Shown: positions 53,047-63,164, counted from the first letter of the stretch. The stretch is 64,000 bases of DNA from Chelatococcus reniformis (GCF_014640075.1 NZ_BMGG01000012.1:3935-67934), one strand, 5' to 3'. Translations and numbers: made by a program. The notes: a model not told the origin generated them from the sequence alone.

Positions 53047-54051
53047 TCACTGGACGGCGAGAGCCTTCTTGATCAGTTCGCCGCCACCCTTCACCTTCTC
53101 GGCGTAGTTCTTGTAGGAGCTTTCCTGCGCCACCTTGAGCCAGGCGTCGTAATCGGACGCGGACATCTCCACCACCTCGACGCCGGCCTTCTTGTAGGCG
53201 TCGATCAGCTTCTGATCACCCTTGCGCACCTCCTGCGCGAACCAGGTCTGTGCCTTCTTGCCGGCGTCCAGGATGGCTTTCTGCTGCGCGGGGCTCAGCC
53301 GGTTGAACACCTGCTTGGACATCAGCACGGGCTCGTACATGAACCATAGGGCGTTGGCCCCCGGCGCCGTCAGGCACTTCACCTGCTCGTAGAGGCGGTA
53401 GGAGACGAAGCTCTCGGACGAGGTGTTGGTCGCGTCGAGCACGCCCGTCTGCATGCCCGAATAGATTTCCGAGGATGGCATGGACGAGATGGAGGCGCCC
53501 GCTGCGGCGAGCATCTGCTCGAAGGCGGGGCCGGCGGCTCGGGTGACCTGCCCCTTGATGCTGTCGGGACCGGTGATGCAGCCCTTCTTGGAAGCGAAGG
53601 CGCCGGACAACCAGGCATCGGCGATCACGATGGCGCCCTGCTTGTCGACGATCGCCTTGATCTCCTGCATGAAAGGCGAGTCGTTCAGGCGCTCGGCGCG
53701 ATCGAAGTTCCGCACCAGGCCCGGCATCAGCGTGGCCGAGAACTGGGGCACGCGGCCGGAGGCGTAGTCGAGCGGGAAGGACGACATGTCGAGCTGGCCC
53801 TTGGTCAGCGCGCCCCACTGCTCGTTGGCCTTGAACAGCGACGAGCCGGGGAAGACCTGGACCTTGAGGCCGACTTTGGCCGCCTCGACGTCGCGGGCGA
53901 TCATCTGCACCATCTCGTCGCGGGGATCGCCCTTGCCGCCCGGAAACTGGTGGGACGCACGCAGCGTGACGTCCTGCGCGAAGGACGAGGTGGCAAATGC
54001 CAATGCGCAGCCTACGGTCAGAGCGCGCGCAATCGAACGCGTACCGGCCAT
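53047..54051 (-). CDS. dctP: TRAP transporter, solute-binding protein (DctP)
   Basis: 334 residues. A signal peptide (RSIARALTVGCALAFATSSF, cleavage near AQD) precedes the DctP fold: VTLRASHQFPGGKGDPRDEM, LKVQVFPGSSLFKANEQWGA, and the ligand-binding loop MPSSEIYSGMQTGVLDATNT with a conserved Arg earlier (GPDSIKGQVTRAAGPAFEQM). It captures an organic acid in the periplasm and loads DctQM. The ligand is unknown. It heads the operon, 142 bases before dctQ, with GGAGGAC before ATG 54051. Confidence 0.92.
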   Translation of the reverse strand: MAGTRSIARALTVGCALAFATSSFAQDVTLRASHQFPGGKGDPRDEMVQMIARDVEAAKVGLKVQVFPGSSLFKANEQWGALTKGQLDMSSFPLDYASGRVPQFSATLMPGLVRNFDRAERLNDSPFMQEIKAIVDKQGAIVIADAWLSGAFASKKGCITGPDSIKGQVTRAAGPAFEQMLAAAGASISSMPSSEIYSGMQTGVLDATNTSSESFVSYRLYEQVKCLTAPGANALWFMYEPVLMSKQVFNRLSPAQQKAILDAGKKAQTWFAQEVRKGDQKLIDAYKKAGVEVVEMSASDYDAWLKVAQESSYKNYAEKVKGGGELIKKALAVQ

Positions 54052-54950
54052 GCTGTCCTCCTCTTTTGCCGCCTGGCGGCGGGCGGTTGACGTTTCCTCA
54101 ACGTATTCTTGACCGGGCGGTTGATCCGCCCGCCCTGTTCCGGTTGCCCGGAGCCGAACCCACCCTAGGCGATCCGGCGATAAATGTCCTTTGGCGGTCG
54201 TGTAGGACGTTCGTCTGAACCTCGCCCCCGCGCGGCAGGTGGCGACGCGCCCGCCGGCGTGCCATTGATCGCCGCGCCGGAAGCAAAAACGCATCGGCGC
54301 GGCCGCCCTGATAGGCCGAAAACTCCGTCACCACTCGACCCGCTACTATTGCTCCAGCAGAATGATGATCTATCCAATATGGTCCGAGTTGGTCGTGGGC
54401 CGGACTTCAGCCGATGCTGCGGCCGAACGGCGTGCCTTGCTGCCGCTGCCCGTCTTCGGCATAGGCGTGCTTCACCGGCAGTGAGGGACGCCGAGCCGCC
54501 CACGCTCCGCCTCGTCATGCTCGCGGCCATCCTCGGCCTCAGGCGGCGCGGCGAACGATGCGAGGCGGCGAGACGCGGGACGGGCAAAACGACGTCAAAT
54601 AGACAATCTGCTCTCCACAGCTGCTTCTGTAGCGAATTCTCGCGCCAGCACGCTATGAGGCAGCTCTGGCATCGCCTCTCCGACACGTCACCACAACTGT
54701 TGCAAGCCTGAAACTCGCGCTTTGAAAAGCTTCGATGCCCCGCCGAGACAGGCGCCCCCAAGTCCAACGTCGTCTTATGACGGGTTCAGAAGCGGGGACT
54801 GGCGCCATGTTCCGATCAGACGGGCTCATCCAATCGAGGCGAATGTCCGCATTTCTAAACCCGTTCGCACTTGCCTGACCTCTGAGGCTTCTGACGTTGC
54901 GCCGTCGCGAGCGGTGCCAGGGCAGATGGTGATGCTCAGATCACGGGGGG
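54052..54950. other. Long gap between the TRAP operon and the Hint gene
   Basis: About 900 bases with no convincing gene. It probably includes the dctP promoter and the left, unmarked border of the decayed island that ends at tRNA-Glu. I could not find a copy of the tRNA-Glu 3' end here. Confidence 0.4.
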
Positions 54951-55868
54951 CTAGGCGGCCGCGGCGCCGACGAAGCCCAGCGCCTCGGCCCGCGTCGCGA
55001 GCCGTTCTCGTACGGCCCGCGGCAGCTGGCGCGCCGACTTGATGCGCGGCAGCTCCAATTCCGGCAGCCGCGCCTCGCATGCACCGAACAGCGCCTCGTA
55101 CTCGGCGTAATTGTCGAAGCGGCGGCGGGTGACGTTGTCGACGAATGTTTCGGCCGGCGCGCCCTCGGCGAGCACCAGCGCGTGGTCCTCCAGTTCGATG
55201 TGGTAGTAGGTGAAGCGCTCCTCAGGCTGCTCCACGCGGGTGATCGTAGTGCCATTCACCAAGGCGCCGGCCTGTACCAAAACGTCGTCGACCAGCAGGG
55301 CGTGGTCGGGCGAGACGTAGAGGTCACGGACGGGCACGCCCTCGGCCAGGGCCCCGGCCATGATGCGAACGGGATAGCACGTTGAGGGATCGGCGAACGT
55401 CGCGGCCACCGCTTGACGCCCGATCCAAAGGATATGCCGGCTCCGGCCATCGGCGGTGAGAACCAGGTCGCCTCTGACGAGATCCTCGACTGCAACGTCG
55501 CCATCCGGTGTAGCGATTCGTGTGCCAGCCAAGAAGCAGGCAACGAATTCGCCGGAGTTCGTGATCTGGAAGCTGCCCGCCGTAAATTCCACTGCGAAGC
55601 TTCTCCCCATGATGTCTGCAACAGGAGTTGCCGCTGGCGCGAGAAAGAAAATGGGGTTTGTGCTAGAATTTGATGAGAACTGCGCGAAGACGCTATCTTC
55701 AGAGAAGCCGAGCACCTTTATGGCAAGACCGGTAGCGAGAGGGATGACACTGCCGACCGGATACTCGCCGGGAGAGATGGCATAATTGCCGCCTACTCCG
55801 TTTATCAGAAGAGAATTGCTAACCTGATCGTAACTTCCTGAGTATAGCCTCACCGAATAGTCTGCCAT
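54951..55868 (-). CDS. Hint-domain (Hedgehog/intein-type) protein
   Basis: 305 residues. Residues 1-110 form a beta-rich N-terminal domain (ADYSVRLYSGSYDQVSNSLL). The Hint_2 domain begins with Cys111 in VACFLAGTRIATPDGDVAVE, then DLVRGDLVLTADGRSRHILW and the second motif RDLYVSPDHALLVDDVLVQA (His189), followed by EERFTYYHIELEDHALVLAE. A helical tail ends the protein (LPRAVRERLATRAEALGFVG). Such stand-alone Hint proteins are common in alphaproteobacteria and may self-cleave at the Cys, but their role is unclear. ATG 55868 follows GGGGGGG. The 5' half is AT-richer than the core. A broken relative lies at 7735-8044. Confidence 0.85.
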   Translation of the reverse strand: MADYSVRLYSGSYDQVSNSLLINGVGGNYAISPGEYPVGSVIPLATGLAIKVLGFSEDSVFAQFSSNSSTNPIFFLAPAATPVADIMGRSFAVEFTAGSFQITNSGEFVACFLAGTRIATPDGDVAVEDLVRGDLVLTADGRSRHILWIGRQAVAATFADPSTCYPVRIMAGALAEGVPVRDLYVSPDHALLVDDVLVQAGALVNGTTITRVEQPEERFTYYHIELEDHALVLAEGAPAETFVDNVTRRRFDNYAEYEALFGACEARLPELELPRIKSARQLPRAVRERLATRAEALGFVGAAAA

Positions 55869-56129
55869 GGAGCCCCCCCAACTCTGATTGCGACGGCACA
55901 TCATACGCGCCCAGCCATCTCTCGCATAGGCGAGGCTCTGGCGTGGTACAACGTTGTGGTGCGTCGCACAATGGGGCTCGTCACCAGGTTGTCGATAGTG
56001 GGGCGCCCGACTGTCGGCGGAGCCTTTTGCATTCCGGAACCCGCCCGTCGCAGCTAGCTGCGCGTTAGGCTTCGATCTCGCAGGGCCAGTCTAGCTAGGG
56101 AGGTCTGCCACGAGGGCTGCCCCTCTCGG
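55869..56129. other. Gap without a recognisable gene
   Basis: About 260 bases. No supported feature apart from the presumed Hint gene promoter. Confidence 0.35.
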
Positions 56130-56424
56130 GGCTTCGGATGCGTCGGGGCGCGAATCTCTGCGTCATCGAGAACGGCCCTGGGATGTCCGCGCGGCGGTCG
56201 AGCGCCAAGCCGGCCAGCAGGCCGACCAGCACCATGCCGACCGCTGGCGGGCGGGGCGAACGCCCATCGTGCTGCACCTGGGCGATCATGACCCGTCGGG
56301 CCTGGACATGACCCGCGACAACGGCGAGCGCCTGAGGATGTTCGCACGGTCAGATGTCCGGGTCGTTCGGCTGGCGCTCGACTGGGACCGCTTCTCCAGC
56401 GCGCCCCCTCAAGGAACATTGTGA
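56130..56424 (+). pseudogene. Fragment of a phage-type protein with a TOPRIM-like motif
   Basis: The plus-strand frame ending in a TGA at 56424 reads RTPIVLHLGDHDPSGLDMTR, then DNGERLRMFARSDVRVVRLA. This 'LHLGDHDPSG-DMTRD' block is known to me from hypothetical proteins of phages and prophages of Rhizobiales. The part before about 56130 is missing and the end is abrupt, so only a piece survives. Confidence 0.5.
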
Positions 56425-56669
56425 TGGAGCTGGACAAGGACCTACGTGACGACGCCGAGGGCGAGCTGATCGATGCCCAGAGCTTCGCGTTAACGATCGC
56501 CTGTCGTGGTGGCCGGTGGCAGGTGAGCTGCGTCGATTTCGACGTCCCGGATCCAGAGCCGGATCCCAAGAGCGACCTAATCGAGATGAGCATTGGAGAA
56601 GGGAATAGCTTCACAGAGGCTTGGCACAACCAGGCGCCACCATGGGCCAGGCGGATCTGGGCATCGTGA
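56424..56669 (+). CDS. Small hypothetical protein of the island
   Basis: 81 residues: MELDKDLRDDAEGELIDAQS, then CRGGRWQVSCVDFDVPDPEP and a short acidic end. Its ATG overlaps the stop of the phage-type fragment. No family recognised. It may be an intact phage accessory gene. Confidence 0.4.
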   Translation: MELDKDLRDDAEGELIDAQSFALTIACRGGRWQVSCVDFDVPDPEPDPKSDLIEMSIGEGNSFTEAWHNQAPPWARRIWAS

Positions 56670-56914
56670 TCCTCGACCTCGGCAAGGGCTCCCCGCAACC
56701 GGATCCGAATTCGGCGCCGATCTGTCAACCGGACCCGGAGGGGCCGGCGCCGGCCGCCACCGCGTGCCAGCGCCGTGAGCGCCTGATCGAAGCTCTTCGC
56801 CAACCGCAGCGTGCCGCCCTATCCGACCGCGCGCTCGGCCGGCAGTTCGGCGTCTCGCCGCAGACCGTCACCACCTGGCGCCGGAAGCTCGCCGAGGAGG
56901 CTCTCCAACGATGA
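56642..56914 (+). CDS. Small helix-turn-helix protein of the island
   Basis: 90 residues. The first half is Pro/Asp-rich (DPNSAPICQPDPEGPAPAAT), the second an HTH: RERLIEALRQPQRAALSDRA, LGRQFGVSPQTVTTWRRKLA. Probably a phage regulator. ATG 56642 lies inside the end of the preceding ORF in another frame. Confidence 0.45.
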   Translation: MGQADLGIVILDLGKGSPQPDPNSAPICQPDPEGPAPAATACQRRERLIEALRQPQRAALSDRALGRQFGVSPQTVTTWRRKLAEEALQR

Positions 56915-56971
56915 CGCGCGCAGCTCAATCTGAGCGCCACCTCGCGCTGCCTCGCACCCTGGCGCCGACGC

Positions 56972-57611
56972 ATGCCGGCACCCAAGGAGGTGAAGAAGGG
57001 GCACCACTCGTGGACCCTGGACGAGGTCGAGCAGTTTGAGAGCACCCACCCGTGGCACGAAGGCGAGGCCGGCGACGGCGCTGCTGCTCTATTCGGCCCG
57101 CCGGCGCGAGGACGCCGTGCGGCTCGGCCCGCAGCACATCCGCGGCGGCTGGCTCAAATACACGCAGGCCAAGGGCGAGGATCTTGCCGATCGGGAGCCG
57201 GTCGATGTCGAGGTGCCGGTGCACCCCGATCTCGACGAGGTGATCGCAGGCACCAAGATCACGCACCTCACATTCCTGGCCACCCAGCAAGGACGAGCCA
57301 GAACGCCAGCCGGCTTCGGCAACGTCTTTCGTGAGTGGTGCGACGCGGCTGGGCTACCACATTGCTCGGCGCACGGCCTCCGCCACGCCATGGCCGCGCG
57401 GCTGGCAGAACGCGGAGCTTCACCCCATCAGATCATGTCGGTGACGGGGCACAAGACGCTCGCAGAGGTGCAGCGCTACACCAAGGCGGCGGACCGCCGG
57501 GGCACGGCAAAGGCGGCCATGGGCCTGCTCACCGAGCCTGAAACGGGAACAGAAATTGTCGCACCTCAAGTCGAGGTTCAGAAAAGTGCGACAATTAGGG
57601 GAAAAAGCTGA
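56972..57611 (+). pseudogene. Tyrosine recombinase (phage-type integrase), 5' truncated and frameshifted
   Basis: The first frame gives KKGHHSWTLDEVEQFESTHP and is lost at about 57050. The +1 frame then carries on RGTKARPATALLLYSARRRE, DAVRLGPQHIRGGWLKYTQA and the catalytic core: the Arg in RRREDAVRL, HGLRHAMAARLAERGASPHQ (H-x-x-R), VTGHKTLAEVQRYTKAADRR (H and Tyr). The SAM-like N-terminal domain before KKGHH is missing. All core catalytic residues survive. It lies 26 bases from tRNA-Glu, the probable attachment site of this island. Confidence 0.75.
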
Positions 57612-57637
57612 GGATAATCAACGCGTCTGAAAAGAGG

Positions 57638-57713
57638 TGGCGCTCCCAAGGGGACTCGAACCCCTGTTTTCGCCGTGAGAGGGCGACGTCCTAGACCGCT
57701 AGACGATGGGAGC
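57638..57713 (-). tRNA. tRNA-Glu (anticodon CTC)
   Basis: 76 bases on the minus strand: acceptor GCTCCCA / TGGGAGC, D arm TCTAGCGGTCTAGGA, anticodon arm TCGCC-CTCTCAC-GGCGA with CTC at positions 34-36, T arm AGGGGTTCGAGTCCCCT, encoded GCCA. CTC reads GAG (Glu). Its 3' end faces the broken integrase. Confidence 0.95.
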
Positions 57714-57852
57714 TTCCAAACGCGGAAGCGGTCGTATAACGATATCGCGCCGCGCATTCAAGCGTCTTCTGCCGATCGTGGGCAGCGAAAATGCGCCCGG
57801 CCGCCTCCGCACTCACACATCTCCGATTGGCCACCATCTCTCGCCGCGGCTC

Positions 57853-58992
57853 ATGACATCGCCCCCCGCCAACCAACGACCCATCCGCACCACACCGGCC
57901 GGGGCGGACGACGATGCCGTAGAGGCCGACGTTCTGCCGCTGGAGGACGATGGCGAGGAAGACGTGGGCGAGGAGGACGAGGGCGTGGGCGGCGAGCAGC
58001 ACACGGTCGTGGCCGCGGCGGATGGCCGGCTCGACCGGATCCTCGCGGCGGCGCTGCCGGAGCTGTCGCGCACCCGCCTGCAGCAGCTGGTCCGCGCCGG
58101 GGCCGTCCGCATCGGCGCGGGGCTCGCCGACACCCCGTCGCTGAAGATCGCGGCCGGCGAGACCATCGCCCTGATCGTGCCGCCGCCGAGTCCCGCGGCG
58201 CCCGCGGGCGAAGCCATCCCGCTGACGGTGCTCTATGAGGACGACGAGTTGCTGGTGGTCGACAAGCCGGCGGGCATGGTGGTGCACCCCGCCGCCGGCC
58301 ACCACACCGGCACCCTCGTCAACGCGCTCATCGCCCACTGCGGCGCCTCGCTCTCCGGCATCGGCGGCGTGCGCCGGCCGGGCATCGTGCATCGGCTCGA
58401 CAAGGACACCAGCGGCCTGATGGTGGTGGCCAAGACCGACCGAGCCCATGCCGCCCTGTCGCGGCAATTCGCCGATCACGGCCGGACCGGCCCGCTCGAG
58501 CGGGCCTATCTCGCGCTGGCCTGGGGGGGCTTGCCGGTGGGCGGGCTGAGCATCGACAGGCCGCTCGCCCGCAGCACCCGCAATCGCGAAAAAATTGCCG
58601 TGGCGCCGCCTGGACAGGGGCGTGAGGCGATCACACATGTCGAGGTCGGCGCAATTTGGCCCGCGAGCCAGGAACCGGTGGTTTCGCTTTTGCGTTGTGA
58701 GCTAGAGACCGGTCGAACTCATCAGATTCGCGTACATCTGGCCTCGCTGGGCCATCCGCTGCTGGGCGACCCGCTGTATGGCGGGGGCTTCAGGACCAAG
58801 GCGGCGCTGCTACCGTCCGTCGCGCGCGAGTGCCTGGTGGCGCTGGGCCGTCAGGCGCTCCATGCGGGCGTGCTCGGGTTTGCTCATCCGACGACAGGCG
58901 AGGCTCTTTCCTTCACGAGCGAGCCCCCCGGCGATCTTGCGGCGTTGGCGCAATCGCTCGGTTTCGACACACGGAGCCTGCTTCAGCGCTGA
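57853..58992 (+). CDS. rluD: RNA pseudouridine synthase, RluC/RluD family
   Basis: 379 residues. The acidic N-terminal extension (GEEDVGEEDEGVGGEQHT) precedes an S4 domain (GRLDRILAAALPELSRTRLQ, QLVRAGAVRIGAGLADTPSL). The catalytic domain follows: LYEDDELLVVDKPAGMVVHP, RPGIVHRLDKDTSGLMVVAK with the catalytic Asp, CELETGRTHQIRVHLASLGH and HPLLGDPLYGG. It converts uridines of 23S rRNA; RluD (helix 69) is the likeliest type. ATG 57853 keeps the extension but clears the tRNA. rluD next to rpoH is the usual Rhizobiales order. Confidence 0.92.
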   Translation: MTSPPANQRPIRTTPAGADDDAVEADVLPLEDDGEEDVGEEDEGVGGEQHTVVAAADGRLDRILAAALPELSRTRLQQLVRAGAVRIGAGLADTPSLKIAAGETIALIVPPPSPAAPAGEAIPLTVLYEDDELLVVDKPAGMVVHPAAGHHTGTLVNALIAHCGASLSGIGGVRRPGIVHRLDKDTSGLMVVAKTDRAHAALSRQFADHGRTGPLERAYLALAWGGLPVGGLSIDRPLARSTRNREKIAVAPPGQGREAITHVEVGAIWPASQEPVVSLLRCELETGRTHQIRVHLASLGHPLLGDPLYGGGFRTKAALLPSVARECLVALGRQALHAGVLGFAHPTTGEALSFTSEPPGDLAALAQSLGFDTRSLLQR

Positions 58993-59011
58993 TGTGCGCC
59001 AGCGCACATCA
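58990..59011. terminator. Hairpin over the rluD stop codon
   Basis: Perfect 10-base arms (TGATGTGCGC and its complement) around CA begin at the TGA stop itself. The inner pairs would open to a small loop. Without a T run it may serve to pause or protect the 3' end before rpoH. Confidence 0.5.
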
Positions 59012-59240
59012 TGCCGGTCGCCGACCCGTCATAGTCGCACAACCACGAGCCGCCTCGCCCGCGACAGGGAAAAACTGTCGCCATCGTGACCGACGTCATC
59101 GGATGTCGATCTCACCGAGCAACGGCCACCAGCTGCAGGCCCTCATTCGGCCACCGTCGGTGCAGCACAATGACGAACGGCTGGCACAACCCGCAGCCGT
59201 CCGGGCGCTCGCCTGAAAGGGAGCGCGGAAGGAGGTTCAC

Positions 59241-60158
59241 ATGGCCGCAGCATCTCTTCCGGCGTTAGCCAACGAAGGCGGACTGTCTCGCTACCTCGAG
59301 GAAATCCGCAAGTTCCCCATGCTCGAGCCGCAGCAGGAATTCATGCTGGCCAAGCAGTGGCGTGAACATGGCGACCGCGATGCGGCACACAAGCTCGTAA
59401 CGTCACACCTCCGTCTCGTCGCGAAGATCGCGATGGGCTATCGCGGCTACGGCCTGCCGATCTCCGAGGTGGTGTCCGAGGGCAACGTCGGCCTGATGCA
59501 GGCCGTGCGGCGCTTCGAACCGGATAAGGGCTTCCGCCTTGCCACGTACGCCATGTGGTGGATCAAGGCCGCCATTCAAGAGTATATCCTGAGATCGTGG
59601 TCGCTGGTGAAGATGGGCACCACGGCCAACCAGAAGAAGCTGTTCTTCAACCTGCGCAAGGCCAAGGGCCGCATCTCGGCGCTGGAGGAGGGCGATCTCA
59701 AGCCCGACCAGGTCAAGTACATCGCCGAGAAGCTCGGCGTGCCCGAGCAGGACGTGGTGGACATGAACCGCCGGCTCGGCGGCGACGCCTCGCTCAACTC
59801 GCCCCTGCGGGCAGGGGGTGAAGGCGATGGCGAGTGGCAGGATTGGCTGGTCGACGATAGCGCCAGCCAGGAATCGCTCCTCGTCGCCGACGAGGAGAGC
59901 CAGAACCGGCACAAGGCGCTTCTGGAGGCGCTCGGCGTGCTCAACGAGCGCGAGCGCCGCATCTTCGAGGCGCGGCGCCTGGCGGAGGACCCGATCACCC
60001 TGGAGGAACTCTCCGCGGAGTTCGGCGTGTCGCGCGAGCGGGTGCGCCAGATCGAGGTGCGCGCCTTCGAAAAGGTGCAGGAGGCGGTGAAGAAAGGCGT
60101 CGCGCGGCTCGAAGCGCCTCGCGCGGCGCGGCCGATGCTGGAGGCTTCGCCGTCCTGA
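59241..60158 (+). CDS. rpoH: RNA polymerase heat-shock sigma factor RpoH
   Basis: 305 residues. Region 1.2/2.1 is LSRYLEEIRKFPMLEPQQEF, then RLVAKIAMGYRGYGLPISEV; regions 2.3-2.4 are RRFEPDKGFRLATYAMWWIK, AAIQEYILRSWSLVKMGTTA. The RpoH box QKKLFFNLRKAKGRI is present. Region 4.2 is LEELSAEFGVSRERVRQIEV. It directs transcription of chaperones and proteases. AGGAGG lies before ATG 59241. Rhizobiales often have two RpoH proteins, so this may be one of a pair. A strong terminator follows. Confidence 0.97.
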   Translation: MAAASLPALANEGGLSRYLEEIRKFPMLEPQQEFMLAKQWREHGDRDAAHKLVTSHLRLVAKIAMGYRGYGLPISEVVSEGNVGLMQAVRRFEPDKGFRLATYAMWWIKAAIQEYILRSWSLVKMGTTANQKKLFFNLRKAKGRISALEEGDLKPDQVKYIAEKLGVPEQDVVDMNRRLGGDASLNSPLRAGGEGDGEWQDWLVDDSASQESLLVADEESQNRHKALLEALGVLNERERRIFEARRLAEDPITLEELSAEFGVSRERVRQIEVRAFEKVQEAVKKGVARLEAPRAARPMLEASPS

Positions 60159-60201
60159 CCGGCGGCGTGGCCCGAGGCCGCGCCGTATCGCAGCATACCA
60201 T

Positions 60202-60234
60202 GTATGGCCGGGCCCCGCGCCCGGCCATACTTTT
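60202..60234 (+). terminator. Intrinsic terminator of rpoH
   Basis: A perfect 12-bp stem, GTATGGCCGGGC (60202-60213) with its complement at 60219-60230, loop CCCGC, then TTTT. It lies 43 bases after the rpoH stop. Confidence 0.85.
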
Positions 60235-60420
60235 GCCTGCGGTCCCCCGCGCCCGCGCGTCTCGTCTGGCCGCGAGTGATGGGGGTTCGCGGCAACCGCC
60301 CGAGCAGACCTGGAGCGCTCCTTTAATCAGGTCAGTCGCTCTGATCGGAAAATGCGCATAACCTTTTGAAACCGGCGTGCGTCTCTCGCGATGGGTGCTT
60401 CCCCCCATCGCGAAGCGCCT
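60235..60420. other. Gap before the last repeat copy
   Basis: About 190 bases after the terminator, no gene visible. The short inverted match CGCGATGGG ... CCCATCGCG (about 60390-60413) forms a small hairpin. Confidence 0.4.
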
Positions 60421-60511
60421 GGAGCATTTCCGCGTTCTTCGAATCGCCGAAATGCTCTATCTGTTTGATTTGTCGCATTTTCTTCACGCGAACCGGCCGA
60501 AAACGCTCTAG
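60421..60511 (-). repeat. Dispersed ~100-bp repeat, copy 4
   Basis: Same orientation as copy 3: GGAGCATTTCCGCG ... CGAAATGCTCTA hairpin, CTGTTTGATTTGTCGCATTT, CACGCGAACCGG and the end CGCTCTAG. It lacks the ~9-base GTCCACTTC part seen in copy 3. Its right edge supplies the TAG stop of the minus-strand gene at 60508. Confidence 0.85.
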
Positions 60512-61839
60512 TTGCCTTGCCAGGCATTGAGCGCCTGCGTCACCACGCTGTCACCGCTCGCCCCTTTTTCGAGGGCGAGGACCGCCCGCCGGCCGTTGCC
60601 GTAGCGGATGGGGATGTCGATCCACGGCCGGGTGCGGATCAGGTCGAGATTGCGCTCGATATCCGCCGGCAGGTTCGAGAGCCCGACCAGGAACACCGAA
60701 TCGGTCACCGGCACCGGCAGGCCGGCGAGAGGCACGCCGCGGGCGTTCTCCTCGCCCTTAAACTGCGGCACGCCGACGTCGCGGATGATGCGGTTGTCGG
60801 TGGCCGTTCCGGTCTTGCCGAACGTCATCTCGATGATGTGCGAGGCGGGCAGGGTCGCGTCCGTGTTGCGGCGGATGGTGATGGCCAGCGTCACGCCCGC
60901 CTCCGGCACCTGAACGTCGGCCCGGATCACCGTCTCGAGGGGCTGGCCCTGCCCGGGGCTGGCCGAATCCAGCCGCCACGCCACCTTGCCCTGCAGCACC
61001 GTGGGGTTCTGCGGATTGTCCGGCGTCTCCTCGTAGAGGATGGCGCGCTGCGCGCCGGCGACCGGCTGGGCCGGCGCCGGCTGGGCCGGCCGTTGCGGCG
61101 CCCCCGGCGCCGCCGGCTCGCCGATGCGCTCGTTGTATTTGCGCTCGCCGTCGCTCGGGGGCGCGGTCGTCTCGGGCGAAGCCGCCTGCCGCTGGGGTTG
61201 GTTGACCTTGTTGAGCCAGTAAGCGGCGCCAGCCATGGCCGCGATCGCCACCGCCAATCCACCGCCGATGAGGAGGGTACGCCGGCTCCTGCCTTCGCCC
61301 GGTTGCCGCGACGGCGCGATCCGCGGCCGCCGCACGCCGGCGTCGACCGCCCCGTCACGGGAGGGCGCGCCATCACCGGTGTCGCCGTTGCCCTCCGCAT
61401 CGGCGGCAGCGTCGTCGTCGGGTGGAGCGGTCTCGCGCGCTTCGACGGGCGCCGGCTCGGGCCGGCGGGGGCCGATCGGCGGGCGGCCCGGCGACGCCGG
61501 GAAGGCCGGGCGCAGCGGCTGGCTCGGCGACGGGAGTGGCTGCGGGATGGCCGCCGGCGGCGCGGCGGGCGGAGGGGGCAGCGAAGGCGCAGGCGCGCTG
61601 ACCGGAACTGAGGGCTCGGCCTGTTCGGCGGCGAGATGCTCAGCCTCGATGCGGTCGATCACCTCCTCGAGCGTGACCATTTCCCGCGCGACGTCCTCGT
61701 CGGCCAACGGCGGATCGAGCGCCCGGAGCTGCCGGAGCAGGACGTCCCTCGCCCGCTCGTAGACCGCCTCGCGCGTCTTGGGGTTATTGTCGGGCAGGCC
61801 GCCGACGGCACGCACCAACAGAGGATAAAAGTCCGCCAT
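60508..61839 (-). CDS. Proline-rich single-pass membrane protein
   Basis: 443 residues. N-terminal helical part (ADFYPLLVRAVGGLPDNNPK, REAVYERARDVLLRQLRALD) is followed by a Pro/Ala-rich stretch to about residue 195. Then comes one membrane helix (RTLLIGGGLAVAIAAMAGAA) and a C-terminal domain with beta strands (GVTLAITIRRNTDATLPASH, HIIEMTFGKTGTATDNRIIR, DIPIRYGNGRRAVLALEKGA). Rhizobiales carry this gene beside purA. I know no proven function. ATG 61839 (MADFYPLLV) starts the conserved part; the open frame beyond lies in purA. The gap to purA is 32 bases, so they share a transcript. Confidence 0.75.
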   Translation of the reverse strand: MADFYPLLVRAVGGLPDNNPKTREAVYERARDVLLRQLRALDPPLADEDVAREMVTLEEVIDRIEAEHLAAEQAEPSVPVSAPAPSLPPPPAAPPAAIPQPLPSPSQPLRPAFPASPGRPPIGPRRPEPAPVEARETAPPDDDAAADAEGNGDTGDGAPSRDGAVDAGVRRPRIAPSRQPGEGRSRRTLLIGGGLAVAIAAMAGAAYWLNKVNQPQRQAASPETTAPPSDGERKYNERIGEPAAPGAPQRPAQPAPAQPVAGAQRAILYEETPDNPQNPTVLQGKVAWRLDSASPGQGQPLETVIRADVQVPEAGVTLAITIRRNTDATLPASHIIEMTFGKTGTATDNRIIRDVGVPQFKGEENARGVPLAGLPVPVTDSVFLVGLSNLPADIERNLDLIRTRPWIDIPIRYGNGRRAVLALEKGASGDSVVTQALNAWQGN

Positions 61840-61871
61840 GCCCGCTGGAATCGCCCCCGCCCAGCTTGTTG

Positions 61872-63164
<1,293 letters not shown>

